This document shows positions 8,297-17,472 of a DNA stretch of 64,000 nucleotides, in pieces. How positions within the stretch are numbered: the stretch's first letter is position 1; every line of letters begins with the position of its first letter. The translations under genes and the position numbers were made by a program. The DNA is from JASHPR01 sp963795055 (GTDB taxonomy: Bacteria > Actinomycetota > Actinomycetes > Streptosporangiales > Streptosporangiaceae). The DNA lies in NCBI GenBank assembly GCA_963795055.1, contig CAWCGJ010000015.1:186001-250000 (forward strand). Direction: 5' to 3'. Under the pieces are notes generated by a model that searched no databases, was not told the origin of the DNA, and saw only the letters and a program-made list of their open reading frames with translations.

Positions 8297-8967
8297 TCCG
8301 GATCCTGCTGGCCGACGATCAGGCGCTGATCCGCAGCGGCATCCGGTCGCTGCTCGAAGCCGAAGACGACATCGAGGTGGTCGCCGAGGCCGCCGACGGG
8401 CAGCAGGCGGTGGCCCTGGCCGTCGAACACCGCCCGGACATCGCGCTCGTTGACATTCAGATGCCGGTGCTGGACGGCCTCGAGGCCACCCGGCAGATCG
8501 TCGCGGACGAGCGGCTGGACAGCGTGCGCGTTGTGATCCTCACCAACTTCGGGCTCGACGAGTACATCTTCCGCGCGCTGCGGGCGGGCGCGAGCGGGTT
8601 CCTGCTGAAAGACACCCAGCCCGCCGAGTTGCTGCACGCGCTGCGCGTGGCCATGCGCGGGGACGCGCTGCTGTCCCCCGCCGTCACCCGCCGCCTGATC
8701 AGCGAGTTCGTCGCCCGGCCGCCGGACGCGGTCGCCGCGGCCGGGATGGAAACCCTCACCAACAGGGAACGCGAGGTGGTCGCCCTGGTCGCCCACGGGC
8801 TGAGCAACGACGAGATCGCCGAGGCCATGGTGCTCAGCCCCGCCACCGCCAAGACGCACGTCAGCCGCGCGATGATCAAGCTCGGCGCCCGCGACCGGGC
8901 GCAGCTCGTCGTCTTCGCCTACCAGACCGGCCTGGTCATCCCGCGCGCCGCTGGGCGCTCAGACTAG
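8293..8967 (+). CDS. NarL/LuxR-type response regulator
   Basis: 224 aa from TTG at 8293-8295. This start overlaps the kinase stop (TTGA), and no ATG or GTG in frame precedes the conserved first strand IRILLADDQ. Receiver domain: acidic pair in LLADDQ, phospho-acceptor Asp54 in ALVDIQMPVLDG, Thr in VVILTNFG and Lys in GFLLKDTQP. The C-terminal LuxR helix-turn-helix is LTNREREVVALVAHGLSNDEIAEAM with the recognition helix TAKTHVSRAMIKL. It is the cognate partner of the kinase at 7517. Regulated genes are unknown; the divergent exporter is the nearest candidate. Confidence 0.93.
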   Translation: MIRILLADDQALIRSGIRSLLEAEDDIEVVAEAADGQQAVALAVEHRPDIALVDIQMPVLDGLEATRQIVADERLDSVRVVILTNFGLDEYIFRALRAGASGFLLKDTQPAELLHALRVAMRGDALLSPAVTRRLISEFVARPPDAVAAAGMETLTNREREVVALVAHGLSNDEIAEAMVLSPATAKTHVSRAMIKLGARDRAQLVVFAYQTGLVIPRAAGRSD

Positions 8968-9015
8968 CTCCCGGCCCGCGAACAACCGCATGCGGCGCGC
9001 ACGCGCGGTGCGCGA

Positions 9016-11009
9016 TCACGCGGGCATGTACCTCTCGAACCAGGTCACGAGCCGGGTCAGGTAGTCAGTGACGGCCGGGAACCGGCTGACGCCGTGTCCT
9101 TCCCCGGGGTAGGTCACCAGCTCCGAGTCGACGCCATGACCGATCAGTGCCTGGTAGAACTCCCTGGCCTGGCCGGCCGGCGTGCACCGGTCCTTCGCGC
9201 CCGCCGTGAGCAGGGTCGGCGTCCTGGCCTTGCTCGCGTGCATGACCGGACTGCGTGTGTGTACCTGGTTGCCGTTTTCCTCGGGATCGGCGTTGCCCAG
9301 GAACCACAGTCCCCAGCGCGGGATGTTGGTCGTGAACGTGAAGCTGTACCACTCAGTCACCGGCGAGCCGGCCACGGCGGCCTTGAACCTCTGGTCCTGG
9401 GTCACCAGCCAAGCCGACATGAACCCGCCGTAGCTGACGCCCATCGTGCCGATCCGCGCCGGATCGGCGATCCCGCGTTCGACCATTGCGTCGATTCCGG
9501 ACAGGTAGTCATGGGTGTCCGCGCCGCCCATGTCGCCGACGACAGCGGCGGCGAACTCCTGGCCTCGCCCGGAGCTACCGCGCGGGTTCGGCAGCAGGAC
9601 GGCATATCCGTGGGCGACCAGCAGGGGTACCGCGTAGTCACGCATCGTCCAGCTCCGCCGGTAGGCCCCGATCGGCCCGCCGTGGACGTTCAGGACCAGC
9701 GGGAACGGCCCGGCTCCGGGAGGCGTGCACAGGACTCCTTCGATCAGTGTCCCGTCGGGTGCGCTCCAGCTGACGTTCGTCGCCGAGCCTGCGACCGACC
9801 GGATGTAGTCGGTGCCGGCATGGGCCAGGGAAGCCAGCACCTGGTCGGCGCCCGGGCCAACGATCGCGATCTGCTGCGGAAGGTCGTAGTCGTCCCGGAC
9901 CACAACGACCCGGCCGTCGGACGTGAAGGCGCCGGCCGGGTTGAACCAGCTCGCCCACGACTGCGCGGACGCGACCAGTTCCTTGGCGGTGATCGTCTCC
10001 GGCAGCGGCCCCTCCCCGGCCTCGGCGATCCCGGCCACGCTGTCCAGATGACGCTGGCCGACGTAGCCGAGCCGCGTTCCGTCGATCCACTGGACCGCGG
10101 TGACATCGGTCCCGGCGGTGTCCACGGCGCACCTGGTGCCGGCCACCAGGTCCAGCAGGATCAGGTCACCCGCCACGATCCACCGGTCGCTGCAGGCGGC
10201 CTCTACCACGGCGGCCCTCGTGCCGTCGGACGTCCCGGCCGGCAGTCCGAGCTGGACGTCGCTGCGGAGCAGTTCGGTCACCTCACCCGTCGAGATGTCG
10301 AGCCGGCTGAGCGCGGCGGAGTACCAGTCGTCCTCGCCGGGCTGCTCGCTGGTGATGGCCAGCACGTGCCCCGAGCCGGACCAAGCCGCCTCCCACACGT
10401 TCAGCCCGTCGGGCGAGACCCTGGTGAGCTCACCGGAGGCCGGGGTGTAGAGCCACAGGTCGCGCCAGGCATCCTCTGGCGTCCCGGCCTCGACTTCCGG
10501 GTACCAGGACGGCAGCCCGGACTCGCCCGCGCCGGCCGTTCCTGATCCCTGCGCGTCGGCCATATCCGCTCCGAGCCCGGCCACGCCGAGCAGGATCCGG
10601 GTGCCGTCCGGCGACCACGCGAGATACTCGACCGTGCCGGGGACAGCGGGCGCTGGCCGGGCCTCGCCGAGCTGCCCCTCGGCCAGCAGGTAGAGCTGGA
10701 ACACCCCAGCCTGGGCCCTGTCGGACAGGAGGGCCAGGGATGACCCGTCCGGGGCGAGCGGCCGGCCTTGGCTGACCCGCCACCGGAGGTCAGCGCGTGC
10801 AGCGCGCCGTCCCGCACCTCGTACAGGGCAGTGCGCGGCAGTCCGTCGAGTTCCTCATAGACCGATCCGGTCACCACGATCCGGCTGGCGTCGGTCGTCG
10901 TCACGAGGTCGGTGACATGGTGCGGCCTGCCGAAAGCCGGCTCGTGCAGCCGCCGGAGGTGCTCGGCGACCGCGGCGTACTCAGGGGATTCCCGCAGGTC
11001 TTTGCGCAT
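9016..11009 (-). pseudogene. S9 family (prolyl oligopeptidase-type) peptidase, interrupted by a frameshift
   Basis: Two minus-strand frames together make one S9 peptidase. The N-terminal part starts at ATG 11007-11009 and contains VTGSVYEELDGLPRTALY, but runs out of frame near 10750-10790. The remaining beta-propeller and catalytic domain continue in another frame to 9016 (APDGSSLALLSDRAQAGVFQ onward). One missing base, or two extra, restores a single ORF of about 664 codons. The catalytic triad is intact in the second part: Ser in GVSYGGF, Asp in GAKDRCTP, His in GEGHGVSRF. That intactness suggests either a recent lesion or a sequencing error. A second, intact S9 peptidase lies at 32958-34910. 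Confidence 0.82.
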
Positions 11010-11100
11010 AGTTCGGGATGATCTCATGCCTTGAGCGGGTGCCGCTATCAGCCAGGCGGCCCCCGGGCCGGTGCGGCCCGCGTCGGGTGCACGTCTCGGG

Positions 11101-11943
11101 ATGTGTGGTTGGCTGGTTGCCGTGTCTGACGATGACCCCGTGACCGGCCGGCGGTTCCTGACCGGTTCCGCGTACGCCGACGACCGGCATATCCGTTCAC
11201 GCATGGCCATCTATACGTATGCCGAGACAGCGGCGGACCCGCGGTGGCGCACCTCGGCGATCGCGTGGGACGGGACGCAAGTCGTGGCCGATGTGGGATG
11301 CGGCAACGGGTTCGATCTGCGACAGATCGTGCCGCAAGGCCGGTGCCGTCACGCCATCGGCCTAGACCTGTCCGCCGGGATGCTGCGCTTACTGGAGGAC
11401 CTGCGCCGGTCCGGTGGCCTGTCGCTGATCCAGGCCGACGCGCAACACCTTCCGCTGCCCGACCGCAGCGTCGATGTGGCCCTGGCCATGCACATGCTTT
11501 ACCACGTGCCCGATATCCCGGCCGCGATCCGCGAACTGCGCCGCATCACCAAACCGGGCGGAACCGTGCTGGCGTCGACCAACAGCTCCGCCCACCTAGC
11601 CGAGATCAATGAGTTGCTGGACGCGGCGATCTCCAGCCAGCTTGGCCGCCCGGTCCAGGCGATGCCTGCCGACAGTTTCTCTACGCAGACCGGGACGGCC
11701 ATGCTGAGCCGGGAATTCTCCAGCGTCACCCTGCGCACCCATGAGCTGGCCCTCTCGATCCCCGGCGCGCAGCCGGTCATCGCCTACGTCGACAGCATCC
11801 GCGAGCCCACCCTCGCCCTGATCGGCGAGCCGCTCGACTTCGACGCGGTGCTCGGCGACATCACCGTGAAGGTCCAACAGGTCATCGATGCCCACGGCAG
11901 TTTCCGGGCGACCAGCCAAAGCGGCGTCTTCGTCTGCCGCTAA
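11101..11943 (+). CDS. class I SAM-dependent methyltransferase (Methyltransf_11 type)
   Basis: 280 aa from ATG 11101; a GTG at 11122 is an equally possible start, since neither has a clear ribosome site. Motif I VADVGCGNGFDLRQI binds S-adenosylmethionine, the acidic motif II lies in HAIGLDLSAGML, motif III is QADAQHLPLPDRSVD, and LALAMHMLYHVPD follows, as in UbiE/COQ5-like small-molecule methyltransferases. It is divergent from the broken S9 peptidase. Acceptor substrate is unknown. Confidence 0.86.
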   Translation: MCGWLVAVSDDDPVTGRRFLTGSAYADDRHIRSRMAIYTYAETAADPRWRTSAIAWDGTQVVADVGCGNGFDLRQIVPQGRCRHAIGLDLSAGMLRLLEDLRRSGGLSLIQADAQHLPLPDRSVDVALAMHMLYHVPDIPAAIRELRRITKPGGTVLASTNSSAHLAEINELLDAAISSQLGRPVQAMPADSFSTQTGTAMLSREFSSVTLRTHELALSIPGAQPVIAYVDSIREPTLALIGEPLDFDAVLGDITVKVQQVIDAHGSFRATSQSGVFVCR

Positions 11944-12080
11944 GAAAAGAACCACCACCCGCAGCGCCCGTGGCTGAGCGTTCCCCAGTCCGCGCCTGCC
12001 GTTAGCGCCGGGAAAACCGGTCGCTGTGGAGGGCCCTCGTCAGGCACCATAGCCTGGCTGGCTGCCCGGAATGAGAACAA

Positions 12081-13907
12081 ATGACGACGCTCGAACATAG
12101 CCGCGGCTCACCGGCCCGGAAACGGGCGGTGCTGCTCGCGTTGCGCTACTACGGCCGCCAGATGGCCAGGCTCCGGCGCTTCACCGTGCCCGGGATGTTG
12201 CTGCCCGCGTTGGGAAACACGTGCATCTTCTACGTCGCGCCGCTGATAGTCGCTAACCTGGTCGGCCGCTTGGTCGGCCGGGGGTCGGCCGGGATCGGCG
12301 CCGCGATGCCGTATGTGCTCGGCTTCGCCGGGGTGCTGCTTTCCGCCGAGATCATGTGGCGAATCGGCATCCACTGCCTGAACCGCCTCGACGGTCTCGG
12401 AATCGAGAACCTCTACGTGATCGGCATGGACGAGCTGCTGGCCAAGGACGCGGCGTTCTTCCACGACAACTTCGCCGGTTCGCTGACCAAGCGGGTGCTG
12501 AGCTTCGCGTCCCGGTTCGAGGATTTCACCGACAACCTGGTGTTCAATATCGTCGGCAGCCTCGTGCCGCTGGCGTTCGCGTCGGTGGTGTTGTGGCTCT
12601 ATGACCCCTGGCTCGTCGCCGGGCTCATCGGCCTGATCGCGATCACCGGCGCCGGTATCGCACCGCTGATCCGCCGTCGTCAGAGGCTCGTCAACCAGCG
12701 CGAGGAAGCGATCGCCCGCGTGTCCGGGCACGTCGCGGACAGCCTGATGAACATGGACACGATCCGCGCGTTCGCCGCCGAGGACCGGGAGGCCGCCGAG
12801 CACAGGTCACGCGTCGCCGACCAGCGACGCAAATCGCTGCGTTCGTGGGACTACGGGAATCTGCGCATCGACGCGCTGGTCGCGCCGATGTCCGTGCTGA
12901 CCAACGTGCTCGGTCTGCTGCTCGCGGTCGCACTCGGCGCGGGCCAGCACGGGATCGCCGCGATCGTGGTGACATTCACCTACTACTCCAACGCCACGCG
13001 GATCATGTTTGAGTTCAACCAGATCTACCGCCAGCTGGAGAGCTCGCTGACCGAAGCCGCGCAGTTCACCGAGTTGCTGCTTACACCGCCGACGGTGGTC
13101 GACCCGATCGCGCCCGAGCCGCTACGGCCGAAGGCGAGCGGCGTCCGCTTCGAGCGCGTGACGTTCGCGCATGCGGGCGGACGGCCGTTGTTCGCCAGCC
13201 TGGACCTCGCCGTGCCGAGCGGGACCAAGCTCGGCCTGGTCGGCCGGTCAGGCGGTGGCAAGACCACTCTGACTCGCCTGCTACTGCGAATGATGGACGT
13301 CGACGATGGCCGGATCCTCATCGGCGGGCAGGACATCGCCAAGCTGCGCCAGTCGGATCTGCGCAGCCTGATCGCCTACGTGCCGCAGGATCCCGCGATG
13401 TTCCACCGGACGCTACGCGACAACATCGCGTTCGCGCGTCCGGAGGCGACCGACGCGGAGATCCGCCAGGCGGCGCAGGCGGCGCACGTGACAGAGTTCG
13501 CTGGCACCCTGCCGGACGGATTCGACACGATGGTCGGCGAGCGTGGCGTGAAGCTGTCCGGCGGACAGCGGCAGCGAGTCGCGCTGGCCCGGGCCATCCT
13601 GCGTGACGCGCCGATCCTGCTGCTTGACGAGGCGACCAGCGCGCTAGACTCGGAGAGCGAGATCCTGGTCCAGCAGGCGTTGTGGCGGCTCATGGAGGAC
13701 CGGACCGCGCTCGTGGTCGCGCATCGGCTGAGCACGGTCGCGCGCATGGACCAGCTGGTCGTGCTCGACCACGGCCAGATCGCCGAGAAGGGCACGCACC
13801 TGGAGCTGCTCGGTCTCGACGGAACCTACGCCAGGCTGTGGCAGCACCAGTCCGGCGGCTTCCTGGACGACACGACGACAGCGGCGCTGGCCCCGGCCCC
13901 GAGCTGA
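12081..13907 (+). CDS. ABC exporter, fused transmembrane and ATPase domains
   Basis: 608 aa half-transporter that should work as a dimer. Residues about 30-320 form the six-helix type I exporter domain (for example PGMLLPALGNTCIFYVAPLI). The nucleotide-binding domain follows with Walker A GRSGGGKTTLTR, Q-loop AYVPQDPAMF, signature LSGGQRQRVALARA, Walker B ILLLDEATSALD and switch His in VVAHRLSTV. It is monocistronic as far as can be seen. It is a different lineage from the broken exporter at 19501-21391. Substrate could be a drug, lipid or peptide. Confidence 0.92.
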   Translation: MTTLEHSRGSPARKRAVLLALRYYGRQMARLRRFTVPGMLLPALGNTCIFYVAPLIVANLVGRLVGRGSAGIGAAMPYVLGFAGVLLSAEIMWRIGIHCLNRLDGLGIENLYVIGMDELLAKDAAFFHDNFAGSLTKRVLSFASRFEDFTDNLVFNIVGSLVPLAFASVVLWLYDPWLVAGLIGLIAITGAGIAPLIRRRQRLVNQREEAIARVSGHVADSLMNMDTIRAFAAEDREAAEHRSRVADQRRKSLRSWDYGNLRIDALVAPMSVLTNVLGLLLAVALGAGQHGIAAIVVTFTYYSNATRIMFEFNQIYRQLESSLTEAAQFTELLLTPPTVVDPIAPEPLRPKASGVRFERVTFAHAGGRPLFASLDLAVPSGTKLGLVGRSGGGKTTLTRLLLRMMDVDDGRILIGGQDIAKLRQSDLRSLIAYVPQDPAMFHRTLRDNIAFARPEATDAEIRQAAQAAHVTEFAGTLPDGFDTMVGERGVKLSGGQRQRVALARAILRDAPILLLDEATSALDSESEILVQQALWRLMEDRTALVVAHRLSTVARMDQLVVLDHGQIAEKGTHLELLGLDGTYARLWQHQSGGFLDDTTTAALAPAPS

Positions 13908-13967
13908 GCGCGTGAGCCTTCTCCGCGGAGCCGCGGCGAGCTTCATCTCGTACGGCTCGGGACTTCC

Positions 13968-13979
13968 GATCCCGGGATC
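13968..13979. promoter_or_regulatory. 12-bp perfect palindrome upstream of the GH26-like lipoprotein
   Basis: GATCCCGGGATC is a perfect palindrome in the 194-bp gap between the ABC exporter and the lipoprotein gene. It could be a dimeric-regulator site or the stem of a weak hairpin after the exporter; no T-run follows. Low confidence. Confidence 0.25.
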
Positions 13980-14101
13980 GTGGTTTGCGAGTGCGATTGT
14001 TGTGCTGGACGGGAGAAGTATGGTGCCGTAATGACGCTAACCGGTGGGGATCGGCCGCGTCGTCGGCAGGCTCGGGTCGGCGGTCGGCCGGGCGCGGCGC
14101 C

Positions 14102-15100
14102 ATGATGGCATGGCTGAAGCTGAGAATTCTCGGCGGCCTCGTGCTCGCGGCGGCACTGGCGGGATGCGGATCATCGATCCTTTATGGCGTTCCGGGCGCC
14201 GAATCGCCGCCCTCGACCCCGACCGTGGTCCCGGGCAGCCGACCGTACGACGTGTCTGGGCTGCGCGACCCCGCGGGCGGGAAGTTCCTCGGGGTCCAGG
14301 CCCCCGGAGCGCCGGACTCGCTCAAGCCGGTGCAGTCGTTCGCCGCCAGCGCGAGGGCCCGGCCTAACCTGATCGGCCAGTACGTGTCCTGGAACAACCC
14401 ACTGGATAGCCAGGCGGTGACCAACGCCTGGTCATACGGGGCGCTCTACTACATGGTCTGGGAGCCTTACCACACGACCGTCGCAGCGATCGCCGATGGT
14501 CGCAGTAATGGTTACCTCACCCGGTTCGCACAGCAGGTCCGTGCGCTGAACCTCCCGATCGCCATCAGCTTCGGGCACGAGTTCAACGGTTTCTGGTACC
14601 CGTGGGGTACCACCGGCACCACCGCCGCTCAGTTCGCGGCCGCGTGGCGGCTGATCCACCGCCTGTTCGCCGCCGCGCACGCCACCAACGTGATCTGGGT
14701 GTGGAATCCCAACGTCATCTCCGCGGAGCCGCAGCTCGACCTCAGCGCCTATTACCCGGGCGACGCGTACGTCGACTGGGTCGGGATCACCGGCTACTTC
14801 GCCGTCGGCGGCCCGGACACCTTCGATGGCTTGTTCGGGCCGACTATGCAGGAGATCAGAGGCTTTACCACCAAGCCGTTCATCATTGCCGAGACCTCGG
14901 TGCAGACCGGCCCGGACGCCGCCGCGGCCGCGCAGAACCTGGTCAGCGGGATGCGGCAGCAGTCTGACGTGCTCGGCTTCGTCTGGTTCAACTACTACAA
15001 GGCGGGCATCGACTGGCGACTGGAGTCCCGGCCGCCGGTAGCGACGGTCATCGCCGCAGGGCTCGCGGGTCTTCGGCTCGTGGACGTCAAGCGCTCATAG
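14102..15100 (+). CDS. secreted GH26-like glycoside hydrolase lipoprotein
   Basis: 332 aa, starting at ATG 14102. The N-terminus is a lipoprotein signal: a basic start, a hydrophobic core (GGLVLAAALAG) and lipobox LAGC with cysteine about residue 20. The mature part reads as a (beta/alpha)8 hydrolase of the GH26 beta-mannanase type. The acid/base Glu would be in SFGHEFNGFWYPWG and the nucleophile Glu in FIIAETSVQ, separated by WVWNPNV and YYPGDAYVDWVGI, which is the spacing of that family. Probable role: cleavage of a mannan- or glucan-like polysaccharide at the outer face of the membrane. Linkage specificity is not readable. Confidence 0.82.
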   Translation: MMAWLKLRILGGLVLAAALAGCGSSILYGVPGAESPPSTPTVVPGSRPYDVSGLRDPAGGKFLGVQAPGAPDSLKPVQSFAASARARPNLIGQYVSWNNPLDSQAVTNAWSYGALYYMVWEPYHTTVAAIADGRSNGYLTRFAQQVRALNLPIAISFGHEFNGFWYPWGTTGTTAAQFAAAWRLIHRLFAAAHATNVIWVWNPNVISAEPQLDLSAYYPGDAYVDWVGITGYFAVGGPDTFDGLFGPTMQEIRGFTTKPFIIAETSVQTGPDAAAAAQNLVSGMRQQSDVLGFVWFNYYKAGIDWRLESRPPVATVIAAGLAGLRLVDVKRS

Positions 15101-15178
15101 GCCTTCGTCAACCATGACCTGCCGCTGGCGAAGGTCAGCACCCGGCCGCCTGACGCGAGCCGCGCCGGCGGACTGGTC

Positions 15179-16096
15179 TCAGGCCTTGGTCAGCGTGGCC
15201 ACCGTAATGTGCGGCCAGCTCAGGGTGGCGAAATTCAGCAGCACGGTCTGGGAGTATTGCAGCCGCTTGGGCTCGGTATCGCCCTGCAGCGTCTGCAGCC
15301 AGAACGTCGCGACGACGTGTGCGGCGTCGGCGTTCGGGCCGTCCTTGGTGCCGACGAGGAAGGCCATATTCGACGTGCCGCCACCCACGATGGGGCCCGC
15401 CGTGGACGATACCTGCAGCCTGGTCGTCGTGGTGACATTCGCCGGGTTCGTGGCCAGCACACTGTTGGGGTTGTCGAGCATGGCCTGGGTGATACCGGTC
15501 AGCCCCACGCCGGACGTCCGGAACGGCGTGGTCCTGTTCAGGTGCTGCTCGTCGAAGTCGACCGTCTGGTTCGGATGGCCGATGTTGAACGGGGTGAGAC
15601 TGACACTCGGGAACGAGGGCCCTCCGGCCGCGGTCGCGGTGATCCCCTGGACCAGGATCGTCGTGCCGTGCGGGATGGAGGCCAGCCGGGCGACAGCGGC
15701 GGGCTCCTGCGGATCGGTCAGCGACGGGACGTTGATCCACAAACCCGGCTCGATATGCAGCCCGGCCGGGACCCCGTTGACCTTCACGTTGGCGTCGGAG
15801 ATCTGCTGTAGGTACGTCAGCCCATGCATGAAGATCTGACCCTGCACCAGGCCCCGGTTCGGGATATTCCCGTTAATGACCTCCAGGTCGATCTGGTCAT
15901 TGGTCACGTTCAGCTCGAGGAAATGGTCTGACGCGCCGGTATGCGGGCGCCAGATGGCGTTGAAGCCCCGGCCGCTCCAGGTCCCGGCGAGACCAGCGAG
16001 CGGGCCCAGCCCCTGGTCCGACGCGGCGGGGGCCAGCACCGGAGTTCCCTCATCGTTGTCCAGCGGCTGGAAGGTAAAGTCTGCGGCCAGTTCCAT
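15179..16096 (-). CDS. heme-binding-protein-like beta-barrel protein
   Basis: 305 aa, no signal peptide or membrane helix. It begins with an LAGLAGTWSGRGFNAIWRP block and contains NRGLVQGQIFMHGLTYLQQI, GLHIEPGLWINVPS and ASIPHGTTILVQG. I recognise these as a conserved family often labelled heme-binding protein with a lipocalin/nitrobindin-like start; the label is family-level, and no heme ligand can be assigned here. Composition is rich in beta-strand-forming residues with few cysteines. It sits alone, convergent with the GH26-like lipoprotein. Enzymatic function unknown. Confidence 0.68.
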   Translation of the reverse strand: MELAADFTFQPLDNDEGTPVLAPAASDQGLGPLAGLAGTWSGRGFNAIWRPHTGASDHFLELNVTNDQIDLEVINGNIPNRGLVQGQIFMHGLTYLQQISDANVKVNGVPAGLHIEPGLWINVPSLTDPQEPAAVARLASIPHGTTILVQGITATAAGGPSFPSVSLTPFNIGHPNQTVDFDEQHLNRTTPFRTSGVGLTGITQAMLDNPNSVLATNPANVTTTTRLQVSSTAGPIVGGGTSNMAFLVGTKDGPNADAAHVVATFWLQTLQGDTEPKRLQYSQTVLLNFATLSWPHITVATLTKA

Positions 16097-16301
16097 GATT
16101 TCCCCTCAGCAAGGCGTGGCTCACCCGTGATCCCCGAGGCCACTGCCGCCCTGTGCAGATTGATGAACCATCCTGATCACCGGGAGTAACGGCCTACTTA
16201 GTGGACGATGGTAGTTGGTACGCACCGCAAGGCAATGGATCTCTTCCCGGCGGCGCGCCTGACACCTAGACAGAGCAGCCCGGCGGCTTCCTGATACCAG
16301 G

Positions 16302-16775
16302 TCATGACGACGGACCAGGACCGGGGGGTATCAGGCGGATGACCGGCAGCTCGCGGTCGGTCTTGCGCTGATATTGCGCGAAGCGTGGCGTGGCGGTGGC
16401 GATCTCCCGCCAGGCCTGTGCGCGCTCCGCCCCGTGTAGCTGCTCGGCCGTCACGCCGATCCGGTGGCCATCCACCTCGATCTGCACGTTGTCGGGGTGA
16501 GCGGCGATGTTGTGATACCACGCCGGGTTCCGCGCCGCCCCGTTCGCCGCGGCCACGATCAGCCAGCTGCCGTCTGGGCCGGGCCACCAGCCGACCGGGC
16601 TGGTGCGCTCGGCTCCGCTTTTGGCGCCAACGGTCGTCAGGATCAGGCCGCTGAACCCCAGCATCTTCCCCGTGCGGCGGAACCGGCTGGCGGCATTCTT
16701 GTTGACCAGCCGCAGCATCAGCCCGGCGCGCGGCTGGCGGCCACCGCGTGTCCCGGCAGGTGTGTCGAAGCTCAT
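16302..16775 (-). CDS. nitroreductase/deazaflavin (F420)-dependent oxidoreductase, DDN type
   Basis: 157 aa. Hallmarks of the DDN/FDOR-A split-barrel family: LILTTVGAKSGAERTSPVGW, then the glycine- and Trp/Tyr-containing SWLIVAAANGAARNPAWYHNI and the late VDGHRIGV. Members of this family bind the reduced deazaflavin F420H2 through basic residues in these loops and reduce quinones or other small electrophiles. It is a small soluble protein at the usual family size. It has an F420:NADP oxidoreductase-like neighbour about 9.2 kb away (25978), which could recharge the cofactor. Confidence 0.87.
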   Translation of the reverse strand: MSFDTPAGTRGGRQPRAGLMLRLVNKNAASRFRRTGKMLGFSGLILTTVGAKSGAERTSPVGWWPGPDGSWLIVAAANGAARNPAWYHNIAAHPDNVQIEVDGHRIGVTAEQLHGAERAQAWREIATATPRFAQYQRKTDRELPVIRLIPPGPGPSS

Positions 16776-17043
16776 GTGACTTCCTCCTCCATAACTGTCC
16801 GGCTGGATCTGTCCGGTGTAGCCGCGATCCCGGTTGCTGGCGGGTCAGCGAGCGCCCCCGCCGCAGGGACCTGCTGTTCGCCGTCCGTCACCTGCCCTCA
16901 CTAGTCCTGACGACACAACCCCCCTGAATGTCAGGCGGCGCGCCACATCCGGGCCTGCCCGGCCGCCAGCCTGAAGATCTCTACTCCGGCGAATCCTTGC
17001 GGCTGGGGCGCGCCGGCAATCCTTACGACAGTGAGGCAGTTGC
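16776..17043. other. gap without a recognised gene
   Basis: Between the DDN-type gene and the ArsR promoter. On the minus strand a short reading ends in VEIFRLAAGQARMWRAA, which may be a gene remnant, but it is too short to assign. Confidence 0.3.
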
Positions 17044-17079
17044 TTGACTGTCGGGTGCCCGGGGTGCATACTCAAGTAC
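17044..17079 (+). promoter_or_regulatory. promoter and putative ArsR operator; leaderless start
   Basis: TTGACT (17044-17049), a 17-nt spacer and CATACT (17067-17072) form a near-consensus housekeeping promoter. Transcription would begin at about 17079, the base before the ArsR ATG at 17080, so the mRNA is probably leaderless; no ribosome site is present. TACTCAAGTA (17069-17078) is an inverted repeat over the -10/start region, suited to autorepression by the ArsR protein. Confidence 0.6.
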
Positions 17080-17472
17080 ATGCTTAACTATGCGCCGGAC
17101 CTGGACCGCGTTTTCCAGGCCCTGGCAGATCCCGGCAGGCGGCTCATGGTCGAGCGGCTCAGCCGGGGCCCGGCGTCGGTGAGCGAGCTCGGCCAACCGC
17201 TGGACATGTCCCTGGCCGCGGTCCTCCAGCACGTACAGGTGCTGGAGACAAGTGGCCTGATCCGCTCCCAGAAGGTCGGCCGGACGCGCACCTGCAGCAT
17301 CAATTCCGTTGCGCTCCGCTCCGCGGAGGACTGGATCGCCGACCGGCGCATCATGGTCGAGCGCCGCCTCGACCGCCTTGGCGAGTACCTGGAGCAGACC
17401 GCCGACCAACCAGATCCGGGCTGGGCCGCCGAGCCCGGCGAGACCACGAACGAACACGAGGAGCAGCAATGA
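17080..17472 (+). CDS. ArsR/SmtB-family transcriptional regulator
   Basis: 130 aa from ATG 17080. The winged helix-turn-helix is clear: FQALADPGRRLMVERLSRGP, recognition region LDMSLAAVLQHVQVLE, wing LIRSQKVGRTRTCSIN. No cysteine/histidine metal site is visible, fitting the metal-independent subgroup that pairs with AHSA1/SRPBCC proteins. Its stop overlaps the ATG of the next gene (ATGA at 17469-17472), a coupled two-gene operon. It probably represses its own promoter, where a palindrome overlaps the -10. Confidence 0.9.
   Translation: MLNYAPDLDRVFQALADPGRRLMVERLSRGPASVSELGQPLDMSLAAVLQHVQVLETSGLIRSQKVGRTRTCSINSVALRSAEDWIADRRIMVERRLDRLGEYLEQTADQPDPGWAAEPGETTNEHEEQQ

Noticed and set aside
13921..13945. 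terminator after the ABC exporter (CTCCGCGGAGCCGCGG hairpin)
   Set aside because: A GC-rich stem can be drawn but there is no T-run, and such stems are common at this GC content.
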